From NCBI GenBank assembly GCA_016180275.1, contig JACPBN010000057.1, positions 1-18,021 of the forward strand: a DNA stretch of 18,021 bases. The letters are read 5' to 3'. Numbering within the stretch: the first letter of the stretch is position 1; every line of letters begins with the position of its first letter. This document shows, piece after piece, positions 1 through 7,254 of this stretch. The translations under genes were made by a program, and so were the position numbers. The stretch is from Candidatus Woesearchaeota archaeon (GTDB taxonomy: Archaea; Nanobdellota; Nanobdellia; Woesearchaeales; UBA10200). The notes under the pieces were generated by a model that was not told the DNA's origin, ran no database searches, and saw nothing but the letters and a program-made list of their open reading frames with translations.

Positions 1-839
1 TTTGGATTAGGCACTGTTATGACTTCAAATTCTCTGCTATTTGCAGTTATTTTTATTTTCTCTCCTGGCTTAATTGGCTTTAAGGCAGTTATAAAATCAT
101 TTATCCCTGTGACTTTTTGGTCATTTATCTCTGTGACAAGAAATTTTTTTTCAATGCCTGCAGTTTTTGCAGGGTAATTATCTAAAACATCATCAAATAT
201 AACTCCTGTTTCATGGACAAATAACTTCTGCAATGGTGCAGCAGCAGCAACAAAGAACAATACAACTAATGCAGCTAAAAGCATATTTGCAAATGGGCCA
301 GCTGCTAAAACAGAATATTGCTTAACATCATCTGTGCTGCGCAATTCCTTTTCATCTGGCTCTACAAATGCGCCCATGATTGGGCCAAGAAAAAACAGGC
401 CAGAGCTTTTTATCTTTAGATTATGCGCTCTTGCAACAACGCCGTGGGCAAATTCATGCACAACAATTACAATAAATAATGCTAACCACCCAGCGAATAA
501 AGGTATCTTGATTTGGCTTCCAGGAATCTGTATGCCTGGCAATACTGGAGAAACTGCGCTTTGAGCATCTGCTACTGTAAATAAGTCAAATAAATTCTTG
601 AAAAGCATTATTGAAATTACCAATAAGCCGATGTATGCTGCGCCTATGCCAATATACCCAAATAGCTTCACGTATTCCCGATATTTTAAAGAAATAAAAT
701 CCATCTGCTTTAAGCCGATTTTGGTTCTGTACAATGCAATAATGCCCTGCATCTCAAACTTTTTTCTAAATAGATAGACTAACAAAATAATTGCAAGATA
801 GAAAAGTAATACGTATCTGTTCTCTTCAAAAAATGCCAT
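1..839 (-). CDS. Site-2 protease (M50 family) intramembrane metalloprotease, 3' end outside the window
   Basis: This is a membrane zinc protease that cleaves substrates within or next to the bilayer. Translating the minus strand from the ATG at 837-839 gives an open frame to the window edge (about 279 codons), so the C-terminus is missing. Hydrophobic segments lie near residues 9-24, 59-84 and 114-140. The zinc motif HEFAH is at residues 128-132. A GPIMGAFVEP stretch and an AAGPFANMLL segment follow, which correspond to the second conserved region of the family. From about residue 200 the protein looks like the start of a PDZ-like domain (around FLVTEINDQKVTGINDF). It is the last of three minus-strand genes after aIF5A and L40e, 39 nt downstream of L40e. 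The family is certain from the motifs. The substrate is unknown, and the ribosomal neighbours do not indicate one. Confidence 0.92.
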   Translation of the reverse strand, partial: MAFFEENRYVLLFYLAIILLVYLFRKKFEMQGIIALYRTKIGLKQMDFISLKYREYVKLFGYIGIGAAYIGLLVISIMLFKNLFDLFTVADAQSAVSPVLPGIQIPGSQIKIPLFAGWLALFIVIVVHEFAHGVVARAHNLKIKSSGLFFLGPIMGAFVEPDEKELRSTDDVKQYSVLAAGPFANMLLAALVVLFFVAAAAPLQKLFVHETGVIFDDVLDNYPAKTAGIEKKFLVTEINDQKVTGINDFITALKPIKPGEKIKITANSREFEVITVPNP

Positions 840-878
840 AAGAAATAATTATTACAACTGCTATATTAAGCTATCTGC

Positions 879-1043
879 TTACTTTCTTCTCACAGGCCTT
901 AGAACCTTACAGTTGCAGTTTCTGCACTTGATTTTGCCCTGGATAACTTTCATGTTTGGAGCCCTTAATCTAGCTTTACATCTTCTACAGACAAACATAT
1001 TCTTGTATTTTCTGTTGATCGCTTCTGGAATCTTGGTTGCCAC
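879..1043 (-). CDS. rpl40e: Ribosomal protein L40e (eL40), zinc-ribbon protein of the large subunit
   Basis: A 54-residue basic protein with the eL40 pattern: N-terminal KIPEAINRKYKNMFVC, then RRCKARLRAPNMKVIQGK, then IKCRNCNCK, ending in RPVRRK. The two CxxC pairs (C19/C22 and C40/C43) form the zinc ribbon. The reading frame has an in-frame TAG 12 nt upstream of the GTG at 1041-1043, and no ATG lies between them, so the GTG is the only reasonable start. There is no clear Shine-Dalgarno sequence. It lies 83 nt downstream of aIF5A and 39 nt upstream of the site-2 protease on the same strand, so cotranscription is plausible. The protein is too short for most ORF cut-offs. Homology is clear from the motif order; the start codon is the uncertain part. 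Confidence 0.93.
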   Translation of the reverse strand: MATKIPEAINRKYKNMFVCRRCKARLRAPNMKVIQGKIKCRNCNCKVLRPVRRK

Positions 1044-1126
1044 TTTTATTGCCTACGTATCATTAATTTAATTTTTTAAAAAATATTATTCTAAATATAA
1101 ATTATAATCTTGATTTTGTGGTATTA

Positions 1127-1525
1127 TTACTCTGTCTTTATTTGCTTCATAACTTTCTCGTCAAGTATGGTCCAGTATAAGACAGTGCATCCTTCGACTA
1201 CCTGGCCGCGTAGCTCTTCTGGGATCTTCATGTCAAATGTCTCATATGTCTCTGAGTCCATGACATTTGCTGACTCTCCTGTGATCGAAAGCACCTGGGC
1301 ATTTCTCTTCTCAACGATAGGAACTTCAATATTGTCATGTGAAGGCAAGACAACGACTCTCTTCTTCTCATCTGTCAGGCCAACTGCTGTAAATCTCATC
1401 TTTGCATGGCCATGCTTGCCAGACTTGCTTGTCTGGGTGTCAACGACCTTGCATGCAACGCCATCGACCATCACATAATTGCCTTTTAATAAGTTGCCAA
1501 CGTTTTCAACTTTGACTTCGCCCAT
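1127..1525 (-). CDS. eif5a: Translation initiation factor 5A (aIF5A)
   Basis: aIF5A binds the ribosome and helps peptide-bond formation at difficult sequences. The 132-residue length is normal for archaea. The N-terminal SH3-like domain contains the hypusination loop SKSGKHGHAK (residues 33-42), with Lys37 as the residue expected to be modified by deoxyhypusine synthase. The C-terminal half is the OB-fold (about residues 70-130, including VVVLPSHDNIEVP). The start is supported by a GGTGG ribosome binding site a few bases before the ATG. A histone gene lies upstream and L40e downstream on the same strand, so this is a housekeeping cluster. Confidence 0.97.
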   Translation of the reverse strand: MGEVKVENVGNLLKGNYVMVDGVACKVVDTQTSKSGKHGHAKMRFTAVGLTDEKKRVVVLPSHDNIEVPIVEKRNAQVLSITGESANVMDSETYETFDMKIPEELRGQVVEGCTVLYWTILDEKVMKQIKTE

Positions 1526-1723
1526 ATCTATCCACCTGTTTTATGAATAATTTTTTATTGTTATCGATTATGATAATCTGTTATTTAGTATGGCTGATTA
1601 AATTATTTAATATAATTTTGATGCAATCTAATGGCTATCTGCATGAAAACACTAGATGATTTATAAAGGTTTTCTGTTTTAGATTAAATTCAATAAATTA
1701 TGCTTATCCTTTGCAGATTGTGC
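1526..1723. other. Intergenic region, AT-rich, no gene recognised
   Basis: About 200 nt between aIF5A and the histone gene, both on the minus strand. It holds the aIF5A ribosome binding site and several AT-rich stretches that could act as promoter, such as around 1596-1611. I saw no ORF, tRNA, C/D box pattern or stable stem. A minus-strand promoter for aIF5A is expected here but I could not place it with confidence. Confidence 0.5.
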
Positions 1724-1936
1724 TTATACCTTAGCTGCGAGCTTAACATCTGCTGCCTTTACTGTCTTTCTGCCTGCATGCTGTGCATACTTGACTGCCT
1801 GCGCAGCAATCTTTTCTGCAACTTCCTCAACTGCCTGCTTTAAGGCTGCTTTAGCCTTATCTGAGACACGCTCTGCGCCAACAGACTTTAAAACCTTTTC
1901 CATGGCTGCCAATGGCAATAATTTCTGTGTTGTCAT
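1724..1936 (-). CDS. Archaeal histone (HMf-type, single histone fold)
   Basis: A 70-residue DNA-binding protein that wraps and compacts the chromosome as dimers and larger stacks. The pattern fits a single histone fold: short helix LPLAAMEKVLKS, loop GAERVSDKA, long central helix (about residues 28-49), loop AGRKTVKAADV, and a final short helix VKLAAKV. The RKTVKAADVKLA stretch is the characteristic loop-2 and helix-3 region of archaeal histones. There are no N- or C-terminal tails, as is usual in archaea. A GAGGT ribosome binding site lies about 9 nt before the ATG. A TATA element at 1981-1994 sits about 50 nt upstream, which predicts a short 5' leader. Confidence 0.96.
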   Translation of the reverse strand: MTTQKLLPLAAMEKVLKSVGAERVSDKAKAALKQAVEEVAEKIAAQAVKYAQHAGRKTVKAADVKLAAKV

Positions 1937-1980
1937 AGTAAATCAACCTCTTTGTACTGCAGATAAGAAAATAAGGCATA

Positions 1981-1994
1981 ATTTATAAATATTT
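1981..1994 (-). promoter_or_regulatory. TATA-box promoter for the histone gene
   Basis: On the minus strand this reads AAATATTTATAAAT, a good archaeal TATA element, centred about 51 nt upstream of the histone ATG. Transcription would start about 25 nt downstream, leaving a leader of roughly 25 nt that contains the GAGGT ribosome binding site. Inferred from position and base composition only. Confidence 0.55.
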
Positions 1995-2086
1995 GGTAAA
2001 GCAATGGCGTATTTGGGTTTTTAGGTATAGGTATTTAAGTCTTCTGTGAAAGAGCAATGGCTTGGAATATTTTTGATTATTTTGAT

Positions 2087-2968
2087 TCACCAGCTAAAGA
2101 AGTCAAGTATCCTTAGTTTTCTTTTTTTGGGAAAATGGTTTGAAACTCTTTTTCTTGTGAAAGATGAATCATTGATGTATTTTAATCTTCTTTCAATCTC
2201 TTCTGCATTCTTAAACTTTTTTTCAGCGTCTTTAAACTCCCTGCTGTGAAAGCGGTTTTTTGTGCCTTTGCTGCTAAATTTGAATTTCTTGTGAAGCATC
2301 TCGTGATAGACTATGTAGTCAAGCATCTCTTTTTCGCAATTTCTTAGTGCTTCACTAATTGTGATTGTGTCTGTCTTATAATCATAGCTGCCAAGCTTCC
2401 TGATGCTGGAAGAGCCCCAGACCAGATTAGGGCATTCTATCTGTCCAAAAAAATAGGTGTCATTTACCTTGTTGAATGATTCCAGCAGAATATTGTCTAT
2501 CTTGTTTTTTGGCGCTGCTATATGAAGATTTTTTACAAAATTATTGTATAAGTCAATGTTGATGCTTTCGTGTTTTTTAGTCGTATTATTTTTTAGGTAA
2601 TCTTTTTTCAATATCTTAAGCAAAAGCGACTGCACTAATCCAATTACAATCTCTTTATCTATCTGCTTCCATTTCCTGCAAAGGCGAAGCTCAATCTGAT
2701 TGTTGTATAAGCGGATGTTAGCATTGTAGTCATTAAACTGCGCAGTGAACTTCACTTTAGTCGCATAATTTATCTTGTTGTTAAATAATTTTTCATATGC
2801 CTGATCAATAAGGTTTTTTCTTTTCTGCACAGAAAGTATCTCTCCAGAATCATCATAAATAATTGAGCTTTCCTGGTCTCCTATCTTGTCGTTATTACGC
2901 AGGATAGCCACAGAATTATTAGTATTATCAGACATTACTGATTCCTGCTGATTTTCCTGATTTGACAT
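2087..2968 (-). CDS. SprT-like zinc metalloprotein with an unrecognised N-terminal region
   Basis: The C-terminal third is a SprT-like zincin. It has YIVYHEMLH, with the HExxH motif at residues 222-226, followed by a third likely ligand His241 in RFHSREFKDAEKKF. The preceding region, including YFFGQIECPNLVWGSS and YDYKTDTITIS, matches the fold around the active site. SprT-like proteins include the DNA-protein crosslink protease SPRTN and uncharacterised bacterial and archaeal relatives. The substrate here cannot be read from sequence. Residues 1-50 are acidic and low in complexity. Residues 55-150 are charged and resemble nothing I recognise. The tail (270-293) is basic and could contact nucleic acid. 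A TATA element about 26 nt before the first ATG fits a leaderless mRNA and supports that start over Met12, which has a weak AGGA upstream. Confidence 0.82.
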   Translation of the reverse strand: MSNQENQQESVMSDNTNNSVAILRNNDKIGDQESSIIYDDSGEILSVQKRKNLIDQAYEKLFNNKINYATKVKFTAQFNDYNANIRLYNNQIELRLCRKWKQIDKEIVIGLVQSLLLKILKKDYLKNNTTKKHESINIDLYNNFVKNLHIAAPKNKIDNILLESFNKVNDTYFFGQIECPNLVWGSSSIRKLGSYDYKTDTITISEALRNCEKEMLDYIVYHEMLHKKFKFSSKGTKNRFHSREFKDAEKKFKNAEEIERRLKYINDSSFTRKRVSNHFPKKRKLRILDFFSW

Positions 2969-2987
2969 ACAGCAATAAAGTATTTAG

Positions 2988-2999
2988 AAATATATAATG
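2988..2999 (-). promoter_or_regulatory. TATA-box promoter for the SprT-like gene, leaderless start
   Basis: The minus strand reads ATTATATATTTC, centred about 26 nt upstream of the ATG at 2966-2968. That spacing places transcription start at or next to the start codon. The mRNA would be leaderless, which fits the lack of a ribosome binding site before this ATG. Confidence 0.55.
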
Positions 3000-3025
3000 T
3001 TTGTGATTATATAACTAATACAAAA

Positions 3026-4129
3026 TTACCCTTCATGCACTCCATAACGCAAAATTGCAGCAACCTTGCCTAAATCACGAAGCTGCTGGCCTTCCCTTGT
3101 CTCTATGGAGATTATCTCGACTTTAGAATTAAACTGGAGTGCAACTGCCTCAAGCTCATCCATGGTTGCATCGTCAAGCTCTTCTGAAAGCAGTAATGTA
3201 TCAACAACACCTTGTTCAAGGCGTTTTTTAACTTCCTTTAATCCATAACTTGTCTTATTTTGGTGCTTTGCAAGCAACAAAAAGAACTGGTTCATTATCT
3301 TTCTTTCTGTCATTATCTCTTCGTTTGCAAACACATCATCACATCTTTCAAGCATCTCCTGCAATCCAAATTCATCTGTGTATGTTACATCCTTGATGGC
3401 AATTATCTTCTTTTTAACGTCTGCTGTTATGAAATTACCCTCTACTAAATCATATTTAGTTGGTCCTGGGCCGCCTACAATAATTCCTTTCAGGCCTTCT
3501 AAGTTAAGGAACTGTTCTTTCATGTATTCTGCTACTTTTTTATAATGAGCTTTTGCTGCTAGCTCTCTGTTTTGCTCAAAGCGCTGTGCAGATTGTCCTC
3601 CGGCACGCATCTTCCCAGGAACTTCGCTGTGCGTCTTAACCAATGGCACAATAGTTTTGCCTTTTAGTAATGCTATGGTTGCATCTCTTCTGTCCATGAC
3701 AACCAATCCAAAAAACTCCTTAATATTGAGCATATCTTCAAGAATTTCTATTACAAATGCCTTGTCGCACCTGTATAACCTTGTCTTAATTGGGATAGGG
3801 GGTTCAATTGACCAGACGCGGACATCACTTTGCCCTTCTCTTTCTGCTACATTGCCAGCAAAAGCTGCTAAGCCATGCTCTGGTGTTCTTTTATATAATC
3901 TAAGATGCTGCATCATTTTAGAGAGAGCATCTTCAACATTTTTTCTTGTGCTAGTGGATTTAATGTTAGATGCAGTTCCGGCTTCCTGGGCAATATGATT
4001 AATAATATTGTTCATATCATAGCCAGCAGGAATATAAACACTGACCAGCTCTGTATGTCTGCCGCGGTATTTTCCAAGCCCGGTTATTAATTTCTTTAGC
4101 TCGTGCCTTTGGTGTGCGTTTAATGCCAT
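3026..4129 (-). CDS. prf1: Peptide chain release factor aRF1, compact form without the zinc mini-domain
   Basis: aRF1 recognises all three stop codons in the ribosomal A site and triggers peptide release. Domain 1 carries TASNIKS (NIKS at residues 55-58) and YRCDKAF (119-125), the equivalent of the eRF1 YxCxxxF stop-codon motif. Domain 2 has the catalytic GGQ at 177-179 in RAGGQSAQRFEQNRE. Domain 3 starts near GIIVGGPGPTKYD. NIKS plus GGQ separates it from aPelota. At 367 residues it is shorter than most archaeal aRF1 proteins (about 410-420). The loss is in domain 3: LLLSEELDD runs almost directly into ELEAVALQFNSKVEIIS, where others have an inserted two-CxxC mini-domain. A TATA element about 28 nt upstream of the ATG suggests a leaderless mRNA. 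Confidence 0.96.
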   Translation of the reverse strand: MALNAHQRHELKKLITGLGKYRGRHTELVSVYIPAGYDMNNIINHIAQEAGTASNIKSTSTRKNVEDALSKMMQHLRLYKRTPEHGLAAFAGNVAEREGQSDVRVWSIEPPIPIKTRLYRCDKAFVIEILEDMLNIKEFFGLVVMDRRDATIALLKGKTIVPLVKTHSEVPGKMRAGGQSAQRFEQNRELAAKAHYKKVAEYMKEQFLNLEGLKGIIVGGPGPTKYDLVEGNFITADVKKKIIAIKDVTYTDEFGLQEMLERCDDVFANEEIMTERKIMNQFFLLLAKHQNKTSYGLKEVKKRLEQGVVDTLLLSEELDDATMDELEAVALQFNSKVEIISIETREGQQLRDLGKVAAILRYGVHEG

Positions 4130-4150
4130 TTTAGTTAGTTAATTTAGAGA

Positions 4151-4162
4151 TTTTTTATAATC
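4151..4162 (-). promoter_or_regulatory. TATA-box promoter for aRF1, leaderless start
   Basis: The minus strand reads GATTATAAAAAA, centred about 28 nt before the aRF1 ATG. No ribosome binding site is seen, so transcription probably starts at the ATG. The 170-nt gap to sdhA (4130-4299) is a divergent promoter region with no other recognised feature. Confidence 0.55.
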
Positions 4163-4249
4163 GTATTAATAAAGATGTATCTATCTAGAATATAAGAATG
4201 CTATGCCTGTAAAGCTTAGCCGATAAATTACTATTTAATATTTCCTAAT

Positions 4250-4284
4250 CTTAAAATATAAAATATTGCTTTATATTTATTGTA
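4250..4284 (+). promoter_or_regulatory. AT-rich promoter region for the sdhA operon
   Basis: Two TATA-like elements lie before sdhA: one around 4254-4265 (AATATAAAATAT) and one around 4270-4280 (TTTATATTTAT). The first would give a short leader and the second an almost leaderless transcript. A weak GAGTGG precedes the ATG. I cannot tell which is used. Confidence 0.4.
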
Positions 4285-4299
4285 AAAAAGAGTGGCCTT

Positions 4300-6033
4300 A
4301 TGATACAGCACGATATAATTATTATAGGCGGCGGATTAGCAGGAATGCGGGCAGCTATTGAAGCTAAAGGCAAGGTTGCAATTATTTCTAAAGTGCATCC
4401 ATTGAGAAGCCATAGCTGTGCAGCAGAAGGCGGTATTGCAGCTTCACTTGGCAACAGTATGCCTGATTCATGGGAAGAGCATATGTATGATACTGTCAAA
4501 GGCAGTGACTTTTTAGCAGATCAGGATGCAGTTGAATATATGGTCAAAGAAGCTTCTGGAGAAATATTTGCATTGGAGCATATGGGTGTAATTTTTAGCA
4601 GGACAGATGATGGCAGGATTGCGCAGAGAAATTTTGGTGGCTATAGCAAACCAAGAGTTTGTTATGCAACAGATAAGACCGGACATGCTTTATTGCATGA
4701 ATTATATTCGCAGATTCTTAAAAAAGGTGTTAAGGTTTATGAAGAATGGTATGTTCTGAAATTGATTATTGAACCAAAAGGAATAAATGAAGATGGAAGC
4801 AAGCAGCAGGTTTGCAAAGGAGTAATTGCTCTGGATATAAAGACAGGAAATATTGAATTAATCCAGGCAAAAGCTGTACTGTTGGCGACAGGCGCATATG
4901 GGAAATGCTATAAAACAACTTCTAATGATTATGCAAGTACAGGGGATGGCCTTGCTCTTGTATTGAGGGAAAGCCTCCCCTTACAAGATATGGAATTTGT
5001 CCAGATACATCCGACTGGATTGTATAAGCTAGGATTGCTTGTTACAGAAGCTGTGAGAGGAGAAGGCGGCTATCTGATTAATGGCAAAGGCGAACGCTTT
5101 ATGAAAAGATATGCGGAAACTAAAATGGAGCTTGCCCCTAGAGATATAACCAGTAGAGCAATTGAAAGCGAAATTCTTGCAGGCAGAGGTATTGGCGGAA
5201 AAGATTTTGTTTACCTTGATCTAAGGCATTTAGGCAAAGAAAAAATCATGGAGAAACTGCCTTTTGTGCATGAGATGTGCGCAAAGCAAATGCATATTGA
5301 TGTTGTTACTCAGCCAATACCTGTCAGGCCGACTGTGCATTATTCAATGGGCGGAATCCCTGTTACAAAAGAATGTGAAGTCTTGAAAGATTCAAAAAAT
5401 AGGGTACTTGGATTATATGCTGCAGGTGAATGTGCATGTATTTCTGTGCATGGAGCTAATCGTTTAGGCGCAAATTCTTTACTGGAATGTGTTGTATTCG
5501 GCAAACGCGCAGGAAGAATGATGAATTTATTTTGCGCAAACAATGAAATTGAAGAGATTTATAATCAAAAACTGCTTGAAGAAGAAAAGAAAAAAATAGA
5601 GGAGCTGTTAAATACGGACGGCAAAATTAGAATGATTGAAGTCAGAGATGAGCTTCAGAATACAATGGAGAAATACTGCTGGCTTTTAAGGGATGACAGG
5701 AAACTTAAGTTTGCACTAGAGACTGTTCGCGATCTGCAGAAGGCATATAGCCAGATAAATATTGATGACAAAAGCAAGACTTTCAACACAAACCTGATTG
5801 AAGTGCTAGAGCTTGGAAGCTTATTGAAATTCTCTGAAATCATTGTGCTGTCTGCATTGAACAGGAAAGAGAGCCGCGGCTCGCATACAAGAGCAGATTT
5901 TCCTAAGAGAGATGATATCAAATACCTGAAGCATTTCATGGTATCAAAGAATGAGGATGAAGCTACAGGCATAAAGATAGATGAAAGGCCCGTGGTAATT
6001 ACTAAGCACCAGCCAGAGGAAAGGAAGTATTAA
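4300..6033 (+). CDS. sdhA: Succinate dehydrogenase/fumarate reductase flavoprotein subunit
   Basis: This subunit carries FAD and interconverts succinate and fumarate. The N-terminal Rossmann motif is IIIIGGGLAGMRAAIEA (residues 6-22). HPLRSHSCAAEGGI follows, with His38 at the position that bonds covalently to FAD in SdhA/FrdA. HPTG starts at residue 237, and GEGGYLINGKGERFM and LAPRDITSRAI supply substrate-binding and proton-transfer residues. VHYSMGGIPV and GECACISVHGANRLGANSLLE bind FAD. The C-terminal helical domain ends in ESRGSHTRADFPKRDD, typical of the family. The 577-residue length is normal. It begins a plus-strand run with the iron-sulfur subunit (73-nt gap) and the CCG-domain subunit (17-nt gap). 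The electron acceptor is not clear: with an HdrB-like partner the complex could use quinone or thiol cofactors. Confidence 0.97.
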   Translation: MIQHDIIIIGGGLAGMRAAIEAKGKVAIISKVHPLRSHSCAAEGGIAASLGNSMPDSWEEHMYDTVKGSDFLADQDAVEYMVKEASGEIFALEHMGVIFSRTDDGRIAQRNFGGYSKPRVCYATDKTGHALLHELYSQILKKGVKVYEEWYVLKLIIEPKGINEDGSKQQVCKGVIALDIKTGNIELIQAKAVLLATGAYGKCYKTTSNDYASTGDGLALVLRESLPLQDMEFVQIHPTGLYKLGLLVTEAVRGEGGYLINGKGERFMKRYAETKMELAPRDITSRAIESEILAGRGIGGKDFVYLDLRHLGKEKIMEKLPFVHEMCAKQMHIDVVTQPIPVRPTVHYSMGGIPVTKECEVLKDSKNRVLGLYAAGECACISVHGANRLGANSLLECVVFGKRAGRMMNLFCANNEIEEIYNQKLLEEEKKKIEELLNTDGKIRMIEVRDELQNTMEKYCWLLRDDRKLKFALETVRDLQKAYSQINIDDKSKTFNTNLIEVLELGSLLKFSEIIVLSALNRKESRGSHTRADFPKRDDIKYLKHFMVSKNEDEATGIKIDERPVVITKHQPEERKY

Positions 6034-6106
6034 TGCAATTATTGATATTAAGCTTATACTAAAAATAATCAGAAAATTATCTTGTTAAAACTTAAAAAAA
6101 CAAAAA

Positions 6107-7237
6107 ATGAAGGATAAAAAAATAGCAAAAGAGAAAACTGCAAAATATAAGAAACCAAATAATGCAGATGCAGTTAAAAATAAATCCGGGAAAGGAGTAA
6201 AATCAAAAATAATCAAATTCAGGATACAGAGATTTGATGCGGCAAAAGACAAAAAAGATGATACACCAAGGTATGATACTTTTGAGCTTGAGGTAAAAGA
6301 AGGGACTACATTATTGGATTGCCTTGATATGATAAAATGGAAGCATGACGGAAGTTTGACCTACCGCCGTAATTGCAAGAACTCTATATGCGGCAGCTGC
6401 GGCATGAAGGTAAATAAAAGGACTAAACTGGCATGTGAAACTCAAGTTCATAAGGTCACTGAAACATTCTGCTCAGATGAAATCCTTATAGAGCCAATGG
6501 GAAACATGAAACCGGTCAAGGATCTTGTTGTTGACATGGGTAATTTCTGGGATGCATTGCATGCAGTCAAGCCGTGGATAATATATGATGGAAGCTTTCC
6601 TGAGAAAGAGTTTATTATGAAGAAAGAAGAAGCTAAGAAACTGGATGCAGTTGCTTCGTGCATTATGTGCGGAGTTTGCTATTCTGATTGCAATAGCCTG
6701 GAAGTTGAAAAAAGATTTTTAGGGCCAGCAGCGCTTGCTCGTGCTTTAAGGTATGCTGATGATTCTCGTGATACGCGAAAAAAAGAAAGATTGCGTGCAT
6801 TAAACAAGCCAAGCAATCATGGTATATGGGATTGCACCCATTGTTTTGCATGTGTGCAGGTTTGCCCAATGAAGGTTGCACCATTAGAGCAGATATTGAA
6901 GATAAGAAAATATGCCCAGCAATCAGGGATGATTTTTAATCCTGGTGCAAGGCATCATAAGGCATTCTCTGACGGAGTGAAGCATGCAGGCTGGATAAAT
7001 GAAGTCACTCTGCCGATGAAATCTGTTGGCCTTAACATAGTCGGTTTTTTTCAGTTGGCTCCTGTAGGGATGCGGATGTATTTTAAAGGAAAGATGCCAG
7101 ATATCTGGCATAAGCCAATTGTTGGAGCAGAAGAGATCAAGAAAATCTACCTAGAGCTTGAGAAAAAAGAGATGTCAAATAAATCGGATATCAAAGAGCC
7201 TGAGCTGTTTGAGCACAGGAATCCAAATAAAGAATAA
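6107..7237 (+). CDS. sdhB: Succinate dehydrogenase/fumarate reductase iron-sulfur subunit
   Basis: It passes electrons between the flavoprotein and the acceptor subunit. The N-terminal ferredoxin domain has [2Fe-2S] ligands C90, C95, C98 and C110. The C-terminal domain has two cysteine sets: C185, C188, C191, C195 and C243, C246, C249, C253. In classical SdhB the residue equivalent to C246 is not cysteine, giving a [3Fe-4S] centre. Here it is CTHC, so a second [4Fe-4S] centre is likely, as reported for Sulfolobus-type (type E) enzymes. The segment NPGARHHKAFSDG (about residues 278-290) is typical of HdrC/type-E subunits. Residues 1-35 are a lysine-rich tail not needed for the fold, and the C-terminus adds about 20 charged residues. 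No ribosome binding site is seen. Confidence 0.95.
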   Translation: MKDKKIAKEKTAKYKKPNNADAVKNKSGKGVKSKIIKFRIQRFDAAKDKKDDTPRYDTFELEVKEGTTLLDCLDMIKWKHDGSLTYRRNCKNSICGSCGMKVNKRTKLACETQVHKVTETFCSDEILIEPMGNMKPVKDLVVDMGNFWDALHAVKPWIIYDGSFPEKEFIMKKEEAKKLDAVASCIMCGVCYSDCNSLEVEKRFLGPAALARALRYADDSRDTRKKERLRALNKPSNHGIWDCTHCFACVQVCPMKVAPLEQILKIRKYAQQSGMIFNPGARHHKAFSDGVKHAGWINEVTLPMKSVGLNIVGFFQLAPVGMRMYFKGKMPDIWHKPIVGAEEIKKIYLELEKKEMSNKSDIKEPELFEHRNPNKE

Positions 7238-7254
7238 AATAATTAAATTGAAAG

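Noticed and set aside
1110..1478. Long open frame antisense to aIF5A on the plus strand.
   Set aside because: It lies almost wholly within the aIF5A gene, has no ribosome binding site and no family resemblance; a shadow of codon bias.
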